In this document: one piece after another, positions 1 through 10,994 of the stretch | How the letters are laid out: each line of letters opens with the position of its first letter | Position numbering within the stretch: position 1 is the stretch's first letter | Origin: Azolla caroliniana | Lineage: Eukaryota > Polypodiophyta | Reading direction: 5' to 3' | Length of the DNA stretch: 64,000 bases | Assembly: GCA_043228905.1 (NCBI GenBank) | Contig: JBHGNT010000022.1 | Span: forward strand, 1,116,001 to 1,180,000 | Notes under the pieces: generated by a model | The model's input: only the letters and a program-made list of their open reading frames with translations | Told to the model about the DNA's origin: nothing | Database searches by the model: none | Position numbers and translations under genes: made by a program

Positions 1-47
1 TAGGGATTCATGCGATAACATCGTTGTTGCATCGGCCGAGCGTCGTG

Positions 48-281
48 CTAGAGGTGTATTTGGTGTTGGTAATATTGGGAATCCAATCCCTTCATGTCGG
101 TGTAGGACCAGGAGAATACATCCTGGTATTCTGTAAGCAGCCGTATGAGTGCGGATCGTTCGTCGGGTGGTAAGTTGTTGGCGATTTTTAGTGTTCGCGG
201 GTTTTTGTCGGAACCGAGGTTAAGTGACTCGAGTGTGAATGGCTTGACTCGTTGGGAGATAGCGATTTCCCGTTCAAACAC
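48..281 (-). pseudogene. Gypsy E pol fragment, protease-RT linker
   Basis: A 77-residue open stretch carries EIAISQRVKP, then DVFSWSY and QYYQHQIHL. This is the linker that precedes reverse transcriptase in gypsy pol and is collinear with T near 38700-38920 (EMTISQRVKA, DVFAWSY, LYQHQIHL). It ends at a TAG where T has a serine codon, and the same frame then continues with RPMQQRCYRMNP, the RT entry, up to the window edge. It is part of a dead polyprotein and not a separate gene. Confidence 0.75.
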
Positions 282-579
282 GTCACGAGCGTGGCGTAAC
301 TCAACGATTGTGTGGATCTAGCTCGGCTTGAGGGAGTGATTCCTCAGTGACAACCTCGGCCACAGGTGAGCTGATGGCCGAGATGACGTCTATTTCGAAG
401 AGGGGTATGATCTTGGGATGTTCTTTCAGGAAGTGATCTACTACCTCTTCGGCTAGTCCGTCGAGCATGTGCACGCCTTCCGCGTATAAGGGAGTGGTGT
501 TTTGGGGCGTGGGGAGGCGTTCCTCCGTTATTAGCCGTACCTTAGTCTTTCCTCAACGAAATGAGATCATGTTGTGCTA

Positions 580-888
580 TCAGTGTTGGTTAATGTTGGC
601 TGTTCGCAACCAGGGACAACCAAGAAGCATTGGGTATGCTCCCGGGGCTTCGAGGTGTAAGACTACTGCCGATATAGTGAACATATGGCCTCCTAGCATG
701 AATTCAAGATAGCGGATTAACCCTATTGGGCGAACCAATCGTGTATCAGCCATCCGGAGCTTGAAGGGGCATGGTTCCCACTGGGTAAGGCCGAGATTTT
801 GGCATGTGGCCTCGTTGATTACGTTAACACCGGAGCCTCCGTTGATGATGCGCCCGTGAAGGTCACGTTCCTTGATGATGATTTTCAC
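580..888 (-). pseudogene. Gypsy E aspartic protease-like segment
   Basis: The 102-residue frame includes IINGGSGVNVINEATC followed by QWEPCPF, LRMADT and GAYPMLLGCPWLRTA. Element T has the same order (IIDRGSGVNVI, EWEPCPF, LRMADT, GAYPLLLGRPWLRTA), which identifies it as the retropepsin region. The catalytic Asp is replaced by Asn in the ING triplet, so this copy would not be an active protease even if translated. Confidence 0.7.
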
Positions 889-1307
889 GGCGGGAATCCA
901 TGAGAGCTGGTCCCGTCCTTGGCTCAGCCAGGTAAATAGGGAGTGTTCTGGATTTGGTATCAGAGGTTAACATAGCCAATGTATCTCTAAATCGTGGCAT
1001 GAGTGGCAGGAGCTTATGTAATGGTAGCGATATCTGTGAGCTGGTGAGAGCGTCCCACAATTGGTTGTCTTCAGCTGAGGTTGGATGGTTGTGTGGACTG
1101 TGGTGCCCTGCTGGTGATGTCCTGCAACTCGGTGTGCATCTAATCGACGTTGGTTTTGTTGGCGTTGTCGATCCATTCCTTGGCAGCTTGTCTGACTTCA
1201 TCTTGTATTTGTCATTGGGTTGATTAGGTTTTACTGCGCGTGGTGACCTGTTGAACGTCATCCATGATACTATTCACGGCCAGTGTCTTACCTCGGTCCT
1301 TGGTTGG

Positions 1308-1349
1308 GCATTGGGTAGTGTAATGGCCCAGTTGGTTACATTTGAAACA
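1308..1349 (-). pseudogene. Gypsy E gag zinc knuckle (CCHC)
   Basis: The - strand translates to CFKCNQLGHYTTQC, a perfect C-x2-C-x4-H-x4-C nucleic-acid-binding knuckle. It lies between the gag core and the protease segment, as expected for a gypsy nucleocapsid. The surrounding stretch is not a continuous open frame, so this is a conserved relic. Confidence 0.7.
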
Positions 1350-2068
1350 GGTGACCAACGTTGAGTTGCTCGTCTCTCCTCAATCATTTTGTAGGGGAGG
1401 GTGTGAGAGGTTTGTGGGCTCTCGTGTAGGCGAGGTGTAAAGCCGTTCGTGGGGCACGTTGTTCCTCAATTCATTGTGGGGAAGGACCTATGTGGTTTGA
1501 AGTGAGTAGGTTCTCGGCAACGATTGTCGTTGTGCCGTCGATTCTTTCGCGAACCTTGATGAGAGTTACGCTGATCATTTCGTAAATAACGTGGTTCATA
1601 CCGGTCATCCCGGTCGTCGTCGTATCGGTCGTAATCATCGTTGGCTCGATAGTGGTCATCGCGATCTCAATCATGGCCATCGTCCGATCGCCTTCGGTTG
1701 TCGGCTCGGTATCGGTCGTCATCGCGGCGGTAATCGTCGTCTCGTCGTTGATGATCCGATGACCGTGGATGCTCGTTATCCCTATTACGGTAGCATTGGA
1801 GCTCGTCCTGGTGTGAGTAGTTGTTTCGAGGCTCGAGCTGGCGAACTATGGCGGTTGTCGTTCTGTTGAGCAAATTGTATTCACATTGTTCAGTCGTATG
1901 TAACCAAGAATGGAAGATTGGGCAGGGAGGGCAGTGAGGCCACTCAATAGCTAAATGGCCAGAGCCCGAGTAGGCCGTGCATTGGAGAGCCTATCAGAAG
2001 TGATGGTCCTCCTGTGGAGGGAGAGTGCTTTGCAGTGAGCCCATGGAAAAAGCTGTCATGTGTTGTGT

Positions 2069-2563
2069 CTAATCGATTGTGAGGACATGTGTGATTACCT
2101 GCTTGATTGTCTGTTGGGAGAAGTTGGTTAGTGTGAGGGTTGTCCACAGAGACTCCCGTAGGCCAACGACGAAGGTATCCAGAATGTGGTGTGCGGAGAC
2201 ATCCTGGGCGAGTTGGTGGTAAAGATCCTGAAACCGGATCGTGAACTGGGCGACTGTCTCCTGGGTTTCTTGGCTAATGGTAAAAAACTTCCGGAGCAGT
2301 TCCCGCTTCGGCACTTCGTGAAGAAAAAGCTTGAGTTGAGTGTGAACGTCTTGGAACGTTGCGAACTCCCCCGGGTCAAGCCGAGAATACCAGCGAGCGG
2401 CCGATCCATCGAGGGATAGTGTGAATTCCGCGATTTTGGAAGACTCGATCTCGGCACCAATGAGCCACTGCGTCGAATGGTTGGCCTGCCATGTGGACAC
2501 GAAAGCACAGATGTGTGATTCCGCGTCGGGGCCATCGGTATATCGCACGTAAGGGTAAGGCAT
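2069..2563 (-). pseudogene. Gypsy E gag core
   Basis: The frame of 164 residues starts at ATG after an in-frame TGA and reads MPYPYVRYTDGPDAE, AFVSTWQANH, then SLDGSAARWYSRL, FATFQDVHTQL and QFTIRFQDLYHQL. This matches the retrotransposon gag domain and aligns with T gag (MSYPYPKYQDEPDAE, AFLQTWEANH, LEGPAARWHAKHL, QFIIRFQTLHSQL). It would form the capsid-like part of the particle. Downstream the frame is lost before the zinc knuckle. Confidence 0.8.
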
Positions 2564-2862
2564 GGTGCGAGGTCCGGGTTTTCAGGTAAAGCCGGAAAGG
2601 GGTTAGGGTCAAGTTGGATGACCTCTGAAGGGCTTGACGGGGAAATCGGTGTGGACTCCACTCGCAACTGGTTGTCGGGTGTCGAGGATTGCAACTGGTG
2701 TGCCTCCGATAGTTCTGGTGAGGATTGCTCGGTGAGCGCCGAGTTGAAAGTGCCCTCAACTAGCTCGGGGTGACAGGCGGGTGGCCTAGACTGCGTGAGG
2801 CGATTGGGCGCCGTTATGGCGGCTGAGGGTTGCCTCCTACGTAGCTCACTGTGACCTTACAG

Positions 2863-2880
2863 CTGTAACAGGGCGTGCCA
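2863..2880 (-). other. Primer-binding site of gypsy E
   Basis: Directly inside the LTR the - strand reads AATT then TGGCACGCCCTGTTACAG. The leading TGG would pair with a tRNA CCA end. I cannot name the tRNA. The site matters because its core TGGCACGCCC reappears in antisense at the 3' ends of elements T and N. Confidence 0.65.
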
Positions 2881-2885
2881 AATTG

Positions 2886-3201
2886 TGTTATCTCTTCCTT
2901 GGGATAAACACCTTCGATGAACCCTAAGGCTATCGGTATCAAGGGTCGTGGTACATGAAGACTACTTCTCAACAAAGATTGAGTTAGCAAATGGGGAGGT
3001 GAAAAAGATTATGCTGGCCACAACCAGTTACTATTTACCATGCGCGTTGCTTAAACGTATGATTTCAAGAAGATCATCAAATAAGAAGAACAGCAAGAGG
3101 TATATATTAAATCGACATTCCCTTCAATTACAATACACGACTCATGGCCCGGAATAAAGCTATGTAGTGTTGAGGACTCGTCAGCTATAATTTCCCTAAC
3201 A
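2886..3201 (-). repeat. 5' LTR of gypsy E
   Basis: The 316-bp block has inverted ends TGTTA and TAACA and sits directly upstream of the primer site and gag on the - strand. The partner LTR lies outside the window, so the outer border rests on the terminal inverted repeat only. Confidence 0.6.
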
Positions 3202-3475
3202 GTATCTATATATCACCGCCTGCCAAGGTACACAGATCCTAGTTTATATAGCCTTTTACTACCCATAGCTCAGACCTTGGCTGATTGTAAGGCTGAAACC
3301 TCGGCTGCGTTTTGTTCACCAACTTCCTTACTTACTTTTCTACCTACCGATGGCTTTTTATTTCCTAATTTACTTTTCTAGCCCATGGACAACAGATTTC
3401 ACAAGGGCAAGGCGCAATGAAGAAGAAGAACGAACGAAAAAACAAAGGTTGACAAACTTTGACCCCGCCACATCA

Positions 3476-3600
3476 CTTTCTTCTTTGGCACATGCCGGAG
3501 GATGTGCGGTTTGGTGGGGGTGGATGTTGTGGTGTGAGAAAAAGCAAGGTTCCACGCACATCTCATGAAATAATGTATAAGAAACAACAATAATAACAAT
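3476..3600 (+). mobile_element. 3' tip of another gypsy element (hairpin, PPT, LTR start)
   Basis: A 20-nt hairpin at 3488-3507 (arms GCACAT and ATGTGC) is followed by the purine-rich stretch GGTTTGGTGGGGGTGGA and then TGTTGTGG at 3525. The same series in nearly the same bases precedes the 3' LTR of element G2 (- strand, 7302-7260). I read it as the 3' internal end plus LTR start of a relative of G2. The 5' extent and the LTR end are not visible. Bases 3202-3475 hold nothing I recognise. Confidence 0.5.
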
Positions 3601-4309
3601 AATAATTGTAACTTGTAGTGGCTAAGTTAGTGGTTAAGGCTTATAAGTATATGTAGAGAGGTGTAGAGTTTGAGTCTCTTTTCCTACAAATCAAGGACGA
3701 TTTTGCTCCCCTTCCATTTTTGTTATAAAGTAAATAAAATAAAAAAAGCATGTAATGTTAAAATAAGCTCCTCTTTCCGCTATAAGAGAGGAGCGATAGA
3801 GCTTATTTAGGGGTCGCCCATTTTGTCGTAGGGGTCTACCACTAGGGTTTCATCTTCTTCTCCTCTTCTTCTTGGGTTAGGGTTTATAGCCTCCTTTTCT
3901 CCTTCTCTCTTTCTCCTCTTCTTTTCTGTCTAGACTTGGGGTTCCAAAGCTTCTTCTACCTCCTCATCATATTAGAGAACTTGGAATTTTAGGGTTTGTT
4001 AGTTTGCTTCTATTATTGTACTTCTTACTCAAGATATTTTAGGGCTTGGATTCCTTCTACAATGGCTTCTTCCGCATCTCGGTGGTAGTCAACTCGGTGC
4101 CCGGTTGCGGAACGGAGGTTGTAGTGGCACGAGAGCGACTCCGAATCGAGGCAACATAGCCGTCAGAAGTAGTCAAACTCAAAGCCCACTAGACTCACCT
4201 TCGCTGGTTTATTTATAACCGATTATTGTAATAACCACCGAAATCGTGGTGTCAATCCTAACCATTGTAAAAAAATAAAAACAAAAACCCTAATTTATAT
4301 CAAAACTTA
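3600..4309. other. Gene-free stretch, pyrimidine-rich in the middle
   Basis: No supported gene. Bases 3840-3960 are strongly CT-rich and followed by repeated AGGGTTT motifs and a very short frame that stops at once (ATG GCT TCT at 4061). This resembles a 5' untranslated leader or an LTR of an unidentified element. Bases 4200-4310 are A+T-rich. Confidence 0.4.
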
Positions 4310-4336
4310 TGTTACGTATTTCCCCATGTCTTTGTC

Positions 4337-5179
4337 TTAATCTCCTACTTCCTCACTACTTTTGTCTCCCCGGTCCAAGGCCTTGGCGGTCCCATTCAAA
4401 CGACACACGCACGCGAAACTTCGCGACAGCGTGTAATGACGCTTACTGATCAATATGCCTTTGATCCCGAGGAAGTAATGAAGGTCTCCAAGATCCTTCA
4501 TTTCGAAAGATGCCGCGAGCTGAGACTTGACGCGGCCAATTTCTTCCAGTTTGGCACTGGCGATGACTAAATCATCAACATAAAGTAACAGACAAATCGG
4601 TCCATGTCGACCTTGCCAAACGAACAACGAAGAGTCCGATCTGGACGTCATAAACGCCATTCTACGCAACCGTTGCGTAATCTTTACATTCCAAGCTCAT
4701 GGGGCTTGCTTAAGTCCATATAATGCCTTCTTCAATCGGCAAACTGCTGAAATGTTCTGTTCGGATAGAAAGTCGGGGGGTTGTACCATGTACAACTATT
4801 CCTCAAGATCGCCTTGCAGGAACGCATCTTTTACATCCATTTGATGTAAGTTCCACCCCTTTGCCACTGCTACAGCTAGCAAGACACGCAAGGTTGTCAT
4901 CTTCACGACAGGCGCGAAGGTCTCGTCGTAATCGACGTCGTGCTTCTATGCGTAGCCTTTCGCAACCAAACGGGCCTCATATCGATTGATGGAGCCGTCA
5001 TTGTTGTATTTCACCTTATACACCCATCTGCATCCGATCGGCTTCACACCCTTCGGTGCGTCAACCAGGTCCCAAGTCTCGTTGTCCGATAACGTGCGCA
5101 TCTCTTCCTCCATCGCGGCACACCAGTTTGCGTCTTCCACCGCTTCTGCGTAGCTCTCCGGGTCACGCACTTCCGCCAC
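4337..5179 (-). pseudogene. Copia B reverse transcriptase, broken
   Basis: The - strand encodes the copia RT entry ([28 protein letters not shown]), then the DETFAPV, HQMDV and YGLKQAP blocks, LLLYVDDLVIA (the YVDD active site) and DLGDLHYFLGI. Stops stand where paralogue A has CAG (GYA-Q-KH, LEE-Q-VYM) or an arginine codon (KQAP-R-AWN). After LISKRHYTLS the sequence loses homology in a frame-shifted tail, so the RT is truncated and dead. Confidence 0.85.
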
Positions 5180-5347
5180 TCACGTCATGTATGCATAATG
5201 GTGCGCCATGTACTCATTATACCCGTACCTCTTTATGGGGTTCTTCGGGAAGGTAGATCGGCGTAATTCGTGATTACCTGATTTCACGACCTTTCCGGCC
5301 GAAATTTCGACCTCTTCTGTGGAGGTTCCTTTTCGATTGGCCCGAAG

Positions 5348-5683
5348 TCAGATGCTCCGATCTAACTTGGCACTGTCGAAATCATACTCCGACATTTTCT
5401 TCTTCCCTTTTTCTTTACGCGTAAACCATCTCCTCGGTTCTTTATGAGGGGACAACACGGCCGAGTCTCCACTACTCATCGGCTCTTCATTTGGTTGGCC
5501 ATATCGGCTCAACCCCTCATTCGGCCCGTTTAGCCGAAATGAGATCGGACTCTCTGTCAGAGCTCCGATTTCCTCATCAGGCAAAGGCATCTTAGGCTCG
5601 CTAACCTCTTCTTCAGAATTCGGAATGGAGTCATGAGGTATTGGAGGTGAAGGCAAGTACCATGAAGCAGACTCGTCGAACAC
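5348..5683 (-). pseudogene. Copia B integrase-RT linker
   Basis: This 111-residue frame holds FDESASWYLPS, an acidic Ser/Glu/Pro-rich segment, SPISFRLNGP, SSGDSAV and KEKGKKKMSE. It aligns in order with the linker of copia A at about 17180-17510. It joins integrase to RT in the polyprotein and has no enzymatic motif. Confidence 0.7.
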
Positions 5684-5713
5684 GACATCTCGGCTTATGC
5701 GAACTTCCTTCGT

Positions 5714-6567
5714 TCAGGGGTTATAGCACTTATACCGCTTCTGCTTGTCTGAATAGCTGACCAAGATGCACTTTTCGGCTTTGTCGTCCAACTTCCTCCG
5801 TTTCTCCTTCGGCACATGCACATACACAGTACTGCCGAAAATCATCAAATGCACCAAGTTCAGCTTTTTGCCGAAATACAGCTCATGTGGCAACACTCCT
5901 CCATTGGCAAAGGTCCGATTCAGTAGGTAAACAGCCGGCTTTATGGCTTCAGCCCAATAAAATTTTGGCATATGCTTCTCTTCGAGCATTGCCCTGACCG
6001 CTTCTTCGATTGTCCGATTCTCCTGCTTGGCCACGTCATTCTGTTGCGGCGTGTATCTAGACAAGAATTCGCGTCGAATTCCTTCCTTCTGTAGATAACT
6101 TGTGAATTGGTCAGAGAAGTACTCCTTCCCGCCATCGGACCATAGGCATTTGATCTTACTCCTTGTTTCCCTTTCCACAAGGCTTTACACCATCAGGAAA
6201 CACGCGAAGACTTCGCTCTTCTTTGCAATCGTACATGCCTAGGTATACCGAGTGAATTCATCAATGAAGGTTACGAAGTAATGGTTACCACCGAGACTCG
6301 CGTTTTGTGCCGGTCCCCACACATCCAAATGGATTAAGTCGAGTGGATTTCGACTCCGATTACACTCGTTTGGGATTAGAAGTCGGTGATGCTTCCCTAG
6401 TTGGCAGGCTTCACAGACTTGGCCATTACAGCCCCGAAATTTCAGCAATCCATAAAAAAAGTTCTTCGTCTACATTTCAGGAAGCCGTGGGAAGTTAACG
6501 TGGACGAACCGCTTGTGCCACAAGTCAATATCCGATTCGACCTTCTGTCCTTTCGCGAACAACGCGG
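5714..6567 (-). pseudogene. Copia B integrase, broken
   Basis: The frame shows CEACQLGKHHRL (end of the zinc-binding region), LIHLDVWGPA and SDGGKEYFSDQF (first and second catalytic Asp regions) and YTPQQNDVAKQENRTIEEA. Paralogue A has EQNGVAERKNRSVVEA at that point, so the third catalytic residue Glu appears as Lys here. A TAG and a frameshift near 6180-6240 separate the halves. From 6567 the sequence breaks at the G2 insertion and resumes at 13710. Confidence 0.8.
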
Positions 6568-6632
6568 TGTTGCGTTGTTACGCGCATGCGTGTAGAAGGG
6601 GCGGGACCACGGGGGTCTTGAACCGAGGAGCA

Positions 6633-6667
<35 letters not shown>

Positions 6668-7265
6668 GATACGCAGAGCGAGAAGGCGAGATAAGGAACG
6701 TAACACTTGATTTCAATAACAAGAGAATACAAGAGGTTACAAGAGAATACGACTCTGACAGTTACAACCGACAAGGCGGCGATGGACCCGACACGGGGAT
6801 CCTACTCACGCACACAGACAGCACTCGCTCAACTCCCAGAAACAAAACAAAGGGGGGGGGATAGCCTCTGCTGGAAGCGCACGGGCTGTCCAAGAAGCAA
6901 AGGCAGCGAACTCCCGACCCACAGAGACCGACGACCGGAGGAGAAGAGAGAGCTCGGCACTCAGATCTGCAGCAGCACTTCGTCCTCCCTAGCGCGCGAT
7001 ACCTGTTCCTTTTTCCTCTCCCTCCTTAAATAGTTCCCCAAAAGGGGGTGCCCCCTTTTCCTTAGCCAAACTGCTTTATTCCCTGTTTTCCTATCGACAG
7101 AGATACGCACAAAATCCCCTAATAAATGTGCACTACCTAGTATTTACACCAGTCGCCTTAATTACGAATTATGTACAATATATCAATCCTCGCATCCACC
7201 AGTGTAAGAGCCGGTTCATGTGCCTTTTCCTTCAATTCCGCCTATGGCCGGTTTTCTTCACGACA
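6568..7265 (-). repeat. 3' LTR of gypsy G2
   Basis: This copy of 698 bp pairs with 12975-13709. It includes a (GA)n run at about 6631-6660 and a G-rich or C-rich palindromic stretch near 7040-7060 (CCCCAAAAGGGG). On the - strand it starts with TGTCGTG directly after the purine tract. Confidence 0.88.
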
Positions 7266-7302
7266 TCCATCCCCACCAAACCGCGCATCCACCGGCATGC
7301 GC
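7266..7302 (-). promoter_or_regulatory. Polypurine tract and hairpin at G2 3' end
   Basis: Next to the 3' LTR the - strand reads GGTTTGGTGGGGATGGA, a purine-rich tract expected to prime plus-strand DNA. Just upstream, 7283-7302 forms a hairpin with arms GCGCAT and ATGCGC around the loop GCCGGTGG. The homologous element tip at 3488-3507 keeps the stem with a paired base change. Confidence 0.65.
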
Positions 7303-7334
7303 CAGAGACGGGTAGACACCGAAGAAAACCGGCA

Positions 7335-9039
7335 TCACTCGTCATTCTCTAATTCTCCACCGGACCCGAACTTATCGTCATCTTTACTCTCCCTCGCCGG
7401 CTCCGGCTCGTCTTCGAACCGCTTCTTGAACCCTTTGATCCGCTTAACGGCCACCGGCACCGCTAACCGTGTACCGTCGAGTTCCGCGAGGTGGTACGTG
7501 TCATTGTCGTTCGCGCTCATCACCATGTAGGGCCCGAACCATCTCCTAGCGAACTTTCGCACTGCCTTGTGCTGATTGTCGAGGTTGTTGTCGTATACCA
7601 AGACCTAGTCGCCTTCCTCGATCTTCTTTGGTCATAATCGGTGCGTCCGATTGAACCAAGTCTTGTTCCGCTCCCTTGCCGCTCGCAGCTTTTCCTTCGC
7701 CTGTATCACGTCCTCTAGCCTCTGCTCGAGTTGTCGAATCCACGCCGCCAGCAACTCCTCCCGGCTCATTTCTTCCTTCCAATCTACCGCTGCCCATGAA
7801 GAAACCGTCTCTTCCACTGCAATGATCGGCTTCTGTCCGTACATCAGCTCTGCCAGCATAAACCTTGTCACCGAACTGTGCGTAGTTCGGTCCGCCCATA
7901 GTGCGTAAGGAAGGAGTTGCGGCCAATTCCCGACCTGCCCACCGCATGCACGCACCAACGCCTTTACGATCGGCCCGTGCCCACGTTCCACCTTTCCGTT
8001 CACCTCCAGATTGTACGCCGTGGTGAGGGAGAGTTTGACGCCTAGCCGGTCAAACAGCTCCTCAGCCTCCCGCGCATCCAGCTCTCCCTGGTCCGCCACG
8101 ATCCTCCCGACGCGCCCGTACCGACACACTACTTCTTCGATCAGGAACCGGCATACCGCCGCAGTTGTCTTGCTTTGCAGTGCACGGCCTTCCACCTGGT
8201 TCGTTAAGTCTTCCCGTGCAAGTACAAGGTATCACATCTGTCCTACCCCCATCGGCATCGTCACCAAGTCCACCATCCACTTGAAATGGACCGTAGGCGG
8301 GTAGGTCGGGTGTAGCTCGTCCCGATGTCAAACTACGGAGTGCATCTGACAGCTTTCGCAAGTCGTTACGAACCGATGCACGTCCTGATATAGCCCCGGC
8401 CACCAGTACTTCTCCTTCAGCTTCTCGAACGTGGCCCACGTCCCGCGGTGTCCGGCCCAGGGGCTCTCGTGAAATGCCGCCAGTAGTTTCCCCTGTTCTT
8501 CTTTATTTGCCACTACTCGGAGTGGGATGCCGCTTGTCTTCTTTGGGTGCCTCCGTATGCACCCGTCCCGCAGGAAGAATCGGTATGCCTTCTTCCGTAC
8601 CCAACTCGCCTCCTCTCTCGCCCATGCTACGTCCGGCGTCATCGTCCGTAGGAACCTCCCGATTTGGAGCCACTCCCCGTCGTACCCGCTTTCGTCAAAT
8701 TCGTTAAGCGCCGGAGTGTTCCTTTTCCTCACCGTTACGTTAGCCGACCCGAAGAAGTCCTCGCCGACTTCTTCGTCATCCGAGACCATGCCGTCTTCGT
8801 CATTGAACCTTGCCCTCGAAAGCATGTCGGCCATGGCGTTGTCCTTTCCGGAGATGTGTCGTATCTCCAGGTTCAGGGACTTAATGTACGCTATCCACCG
8901 GAGCATGGCTAGGTCCGACGTCGCGCATCCGGAAACCATGCCGAGTATCGGCAGGTAGTCCGTCTCGATGATCACCTCGGTCCCGATCAGATAATCCTTG
9001 TCGGCCTTGACTGCCGAAACAACACCCCAAAGCTCGCGC
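7335..9039 (-). pseudogene. Gypsy G2 RNase H end and integrase, broken
   Basis: From 8975 the frame gives IIETDYLPILGMVSG and IRHISGKDNAMADMLSR (RNase H C-terminus), then the integrase zinc region HESPWAGH with CESCQMHS, the core with IVADQGELDA and NLEVNGKVERGHGPIVKAL (second Asp and Glu), and a C-terminal segment WFGPYMVMSAND, TYHLAELDGTRL. Stops occur at 8328 (TGA), 8232 (TGA) and about 7604 (TAG), all in the same frame. No chromodomain follows; the tail is acidic (EDEPEPARES). Confidence 0.85.
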
Positions 9040-10572
9040 TTAACTTGGGCGCTTGATCAATACCTTCGCCCCGAACCAGATCGGGAATCGTACGCCGTCC
9101 TTGTCCTCTTGATTGATTACCCACCCGATCCCGGTCGGGCTGGTGTCCACCGTCACGTAGATGGGAACATCCTTGCCGTAAACCGCTTTACGGAGAGCCA
9201 GCGCTACTGTAAGCGCCTCCTTCAGTCTCCGTATCGACTCCGTGTGCTCCGTCCTCCACTCAAAGCTACGCCCCTTTTTCAATAGCCCGTAGAGGGGTTC
9301 CACGACATGTGCATAATGCGGGATCCAGATGTGGTAGAACGCGCATGCTCCCAAGAATCTACGGACCTCCGTGACCGAATTGCAATCATGCTTCATCGCG
9401 GAGATGGCTTCCACCTTGGCCGGAGATGGTTTCCGACCGTATGGTCCACATAGGTGCCCGACGACCATGATCTCTGATTGCCCGAAGGCCGACTTTTCCC
9501 CGGAGAAGGTGAGCCTCGCGCCTTCTAGTCTCTGCAGCACCTTCTCGCAGTCATCGATGTGGGACGCCACGAAATTCCGACATCCGTCCGGCCCGAATGC
9601 CTCGTCCTTTTTCTCCACCGGGCATCCCTTGATCGGGATGTCGTCTAAGAATAGCATGGTGATGTCCAGGATGCAATCCCTGAGTACTTTGTTCATCGCG
9701 TTCACCATGTGAGTCCCTCCTTATGGCAGGGTACACATCCGCACTAGGCCGAGAGGAGTCCGCATCATCGTAATGTCTCTGCTCTCCACGGCTAGTTGGA
9801 ACTGATCGTACCCCGAGTATAGATCACCGACAGAATAGATCGACCTTCCAGCGAAGGCCTCCGCGAACTCGTCTATGGTCGGTCTGATTCCTGCATTACG
9901 GATGGTCACCTTGTTGACCGGTTGCAGGTCCTGAATCAAGCGCAGCGTGCCGTTCTTCTTCGGCACCGTAAACCACCGATTCGAATACGGGGCACTAGAC
10001 GGTTCAAGGATGCCCATCTCCACCTTTTGCTTCAGGAGCTCCATCAACTTCGGGATGTGAGCTCTCGGCACCGGAATCGGCTTGAGATTCCACGGTACAT
10101 GCGGTACCATGAAGATCACCATTGGTTTGATAACTATCGGGTCTATGCACCCGATCTCCTCTAGTGAGAATGCGAAATCCTTCTCGTGCCTCCCGAGCAT
10201 TCTCTGAAACCGGTCCTCCTCCGCCGGCAGTAGAAAGCCGCCCCCACCGACCTTGAGCTCCCTTAGCGTTATGTCGGTGAACCGGTGCCCTATGCCAGCC
10301 GGATTCCGTAAACTTGGGTCCGACGCAACCCCCTTTATCCGCTCCTCGCTGCCCTCCGGCAAGGGTGCCGCGACTGGCCTCACCTTCCGGTTCACAGTCT
10401 TGTACTTTGTATCCACGCGGGCCGTCTGATCCGACCCGATCCTTTCCCCGAAGTCCGTGATGACTTCGTACATTCCCATTGACCCTATCGGGACGGTCCG
10501 GTCTTCTCTAAGGTCTTCACCGATCACCTTTCGCAGTTCGCCCAAGGTGTCGTCAAAAGAGACCGCCTCCAC
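9040..10572 (-). pseudogene. Gypsy G2 reverse transcriptase and RNase H start
   Basis: The N-terminal frame (10572-9721) shows WNLKPIPVPRAHIPKL, FTVPKKNGTLRLIQDLQPVN and SVGDLYSGYDQFQL. It ends at TAA, where the RT motif would read LPQGG. The same frame resumes with MLFLDDIPIKG (the active-site DD), then LTFSGEKSAFG, VGHLCGPYGRKPS and RRFLGACAFYHIWI. RNase H starts with VTVDTSPTGIGWV. A frame change near 9045 leads to the continuation at 8975. The wording of the RT blocks is distinctive and differs strongly from elements E and T. Confidence 0.87.
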
Positions 10573-10994
10573 GGCGCCGCTGATGTCTTCACCAGGGAAG
10601 AGGACCCTGCATCCCCTGAGCCGCTCCTCCGCTCGCTTCCTCTCCCGACCGCTGACGCTGGTTATAGTACAACCTCCATTGTCGGAGAACCAAAATTTCC
10701 TACCTTTGGTACAGGTCTTCTTCCGTACTGTACATTCGTGGGGTTCTTCCCGGGTGTCCGGACTATCGCGGCCCCACGCCTTGATAGCCCTCTCTAAAAC
10801 TCCCCTCGGGTTTCGCCGCCGAGGGCCTCGCGGTTACGCTCGTGCTTTGGTCGCACCGTTAGGAACTGGACCGAGTGACGCCCATCCTGGCTCTTGACTC
10901 TTGCATAGGCTGAACCGTTGTCCAGCACCTTGGTCTCCATCCGTGCCGCCGTGATATAGGGCTCTCCTAGTATAACCGGATGCGAGGACGTCTC

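Larger units (their letters stand above)
1..3201 (-). mobile_element. Ty3/gypsy element E, 5' part, decayed
   Basis: Reading the - strand from 3201 downward gives an LTR, a primer-binding site, gag, a zinc knuckle, a protease-like segment and the protease-RT linker, which runs off the window at base 1. Gag and linker align by eye with the better preserved element T at 32-45 kb (same gag start pattern and the same QHQIHL block), so E and T belong to one broad family. The frame is broken many times between the modules. The target-site duplication cannot be tested because the 3' half lies outside the window. Confidence 0.85.

Noticed and set aside
4061-4090. ATG after a CT-rich leader as a gene start
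   Set aside because: Frame stops after eight codons and no spliced continuation is visible.
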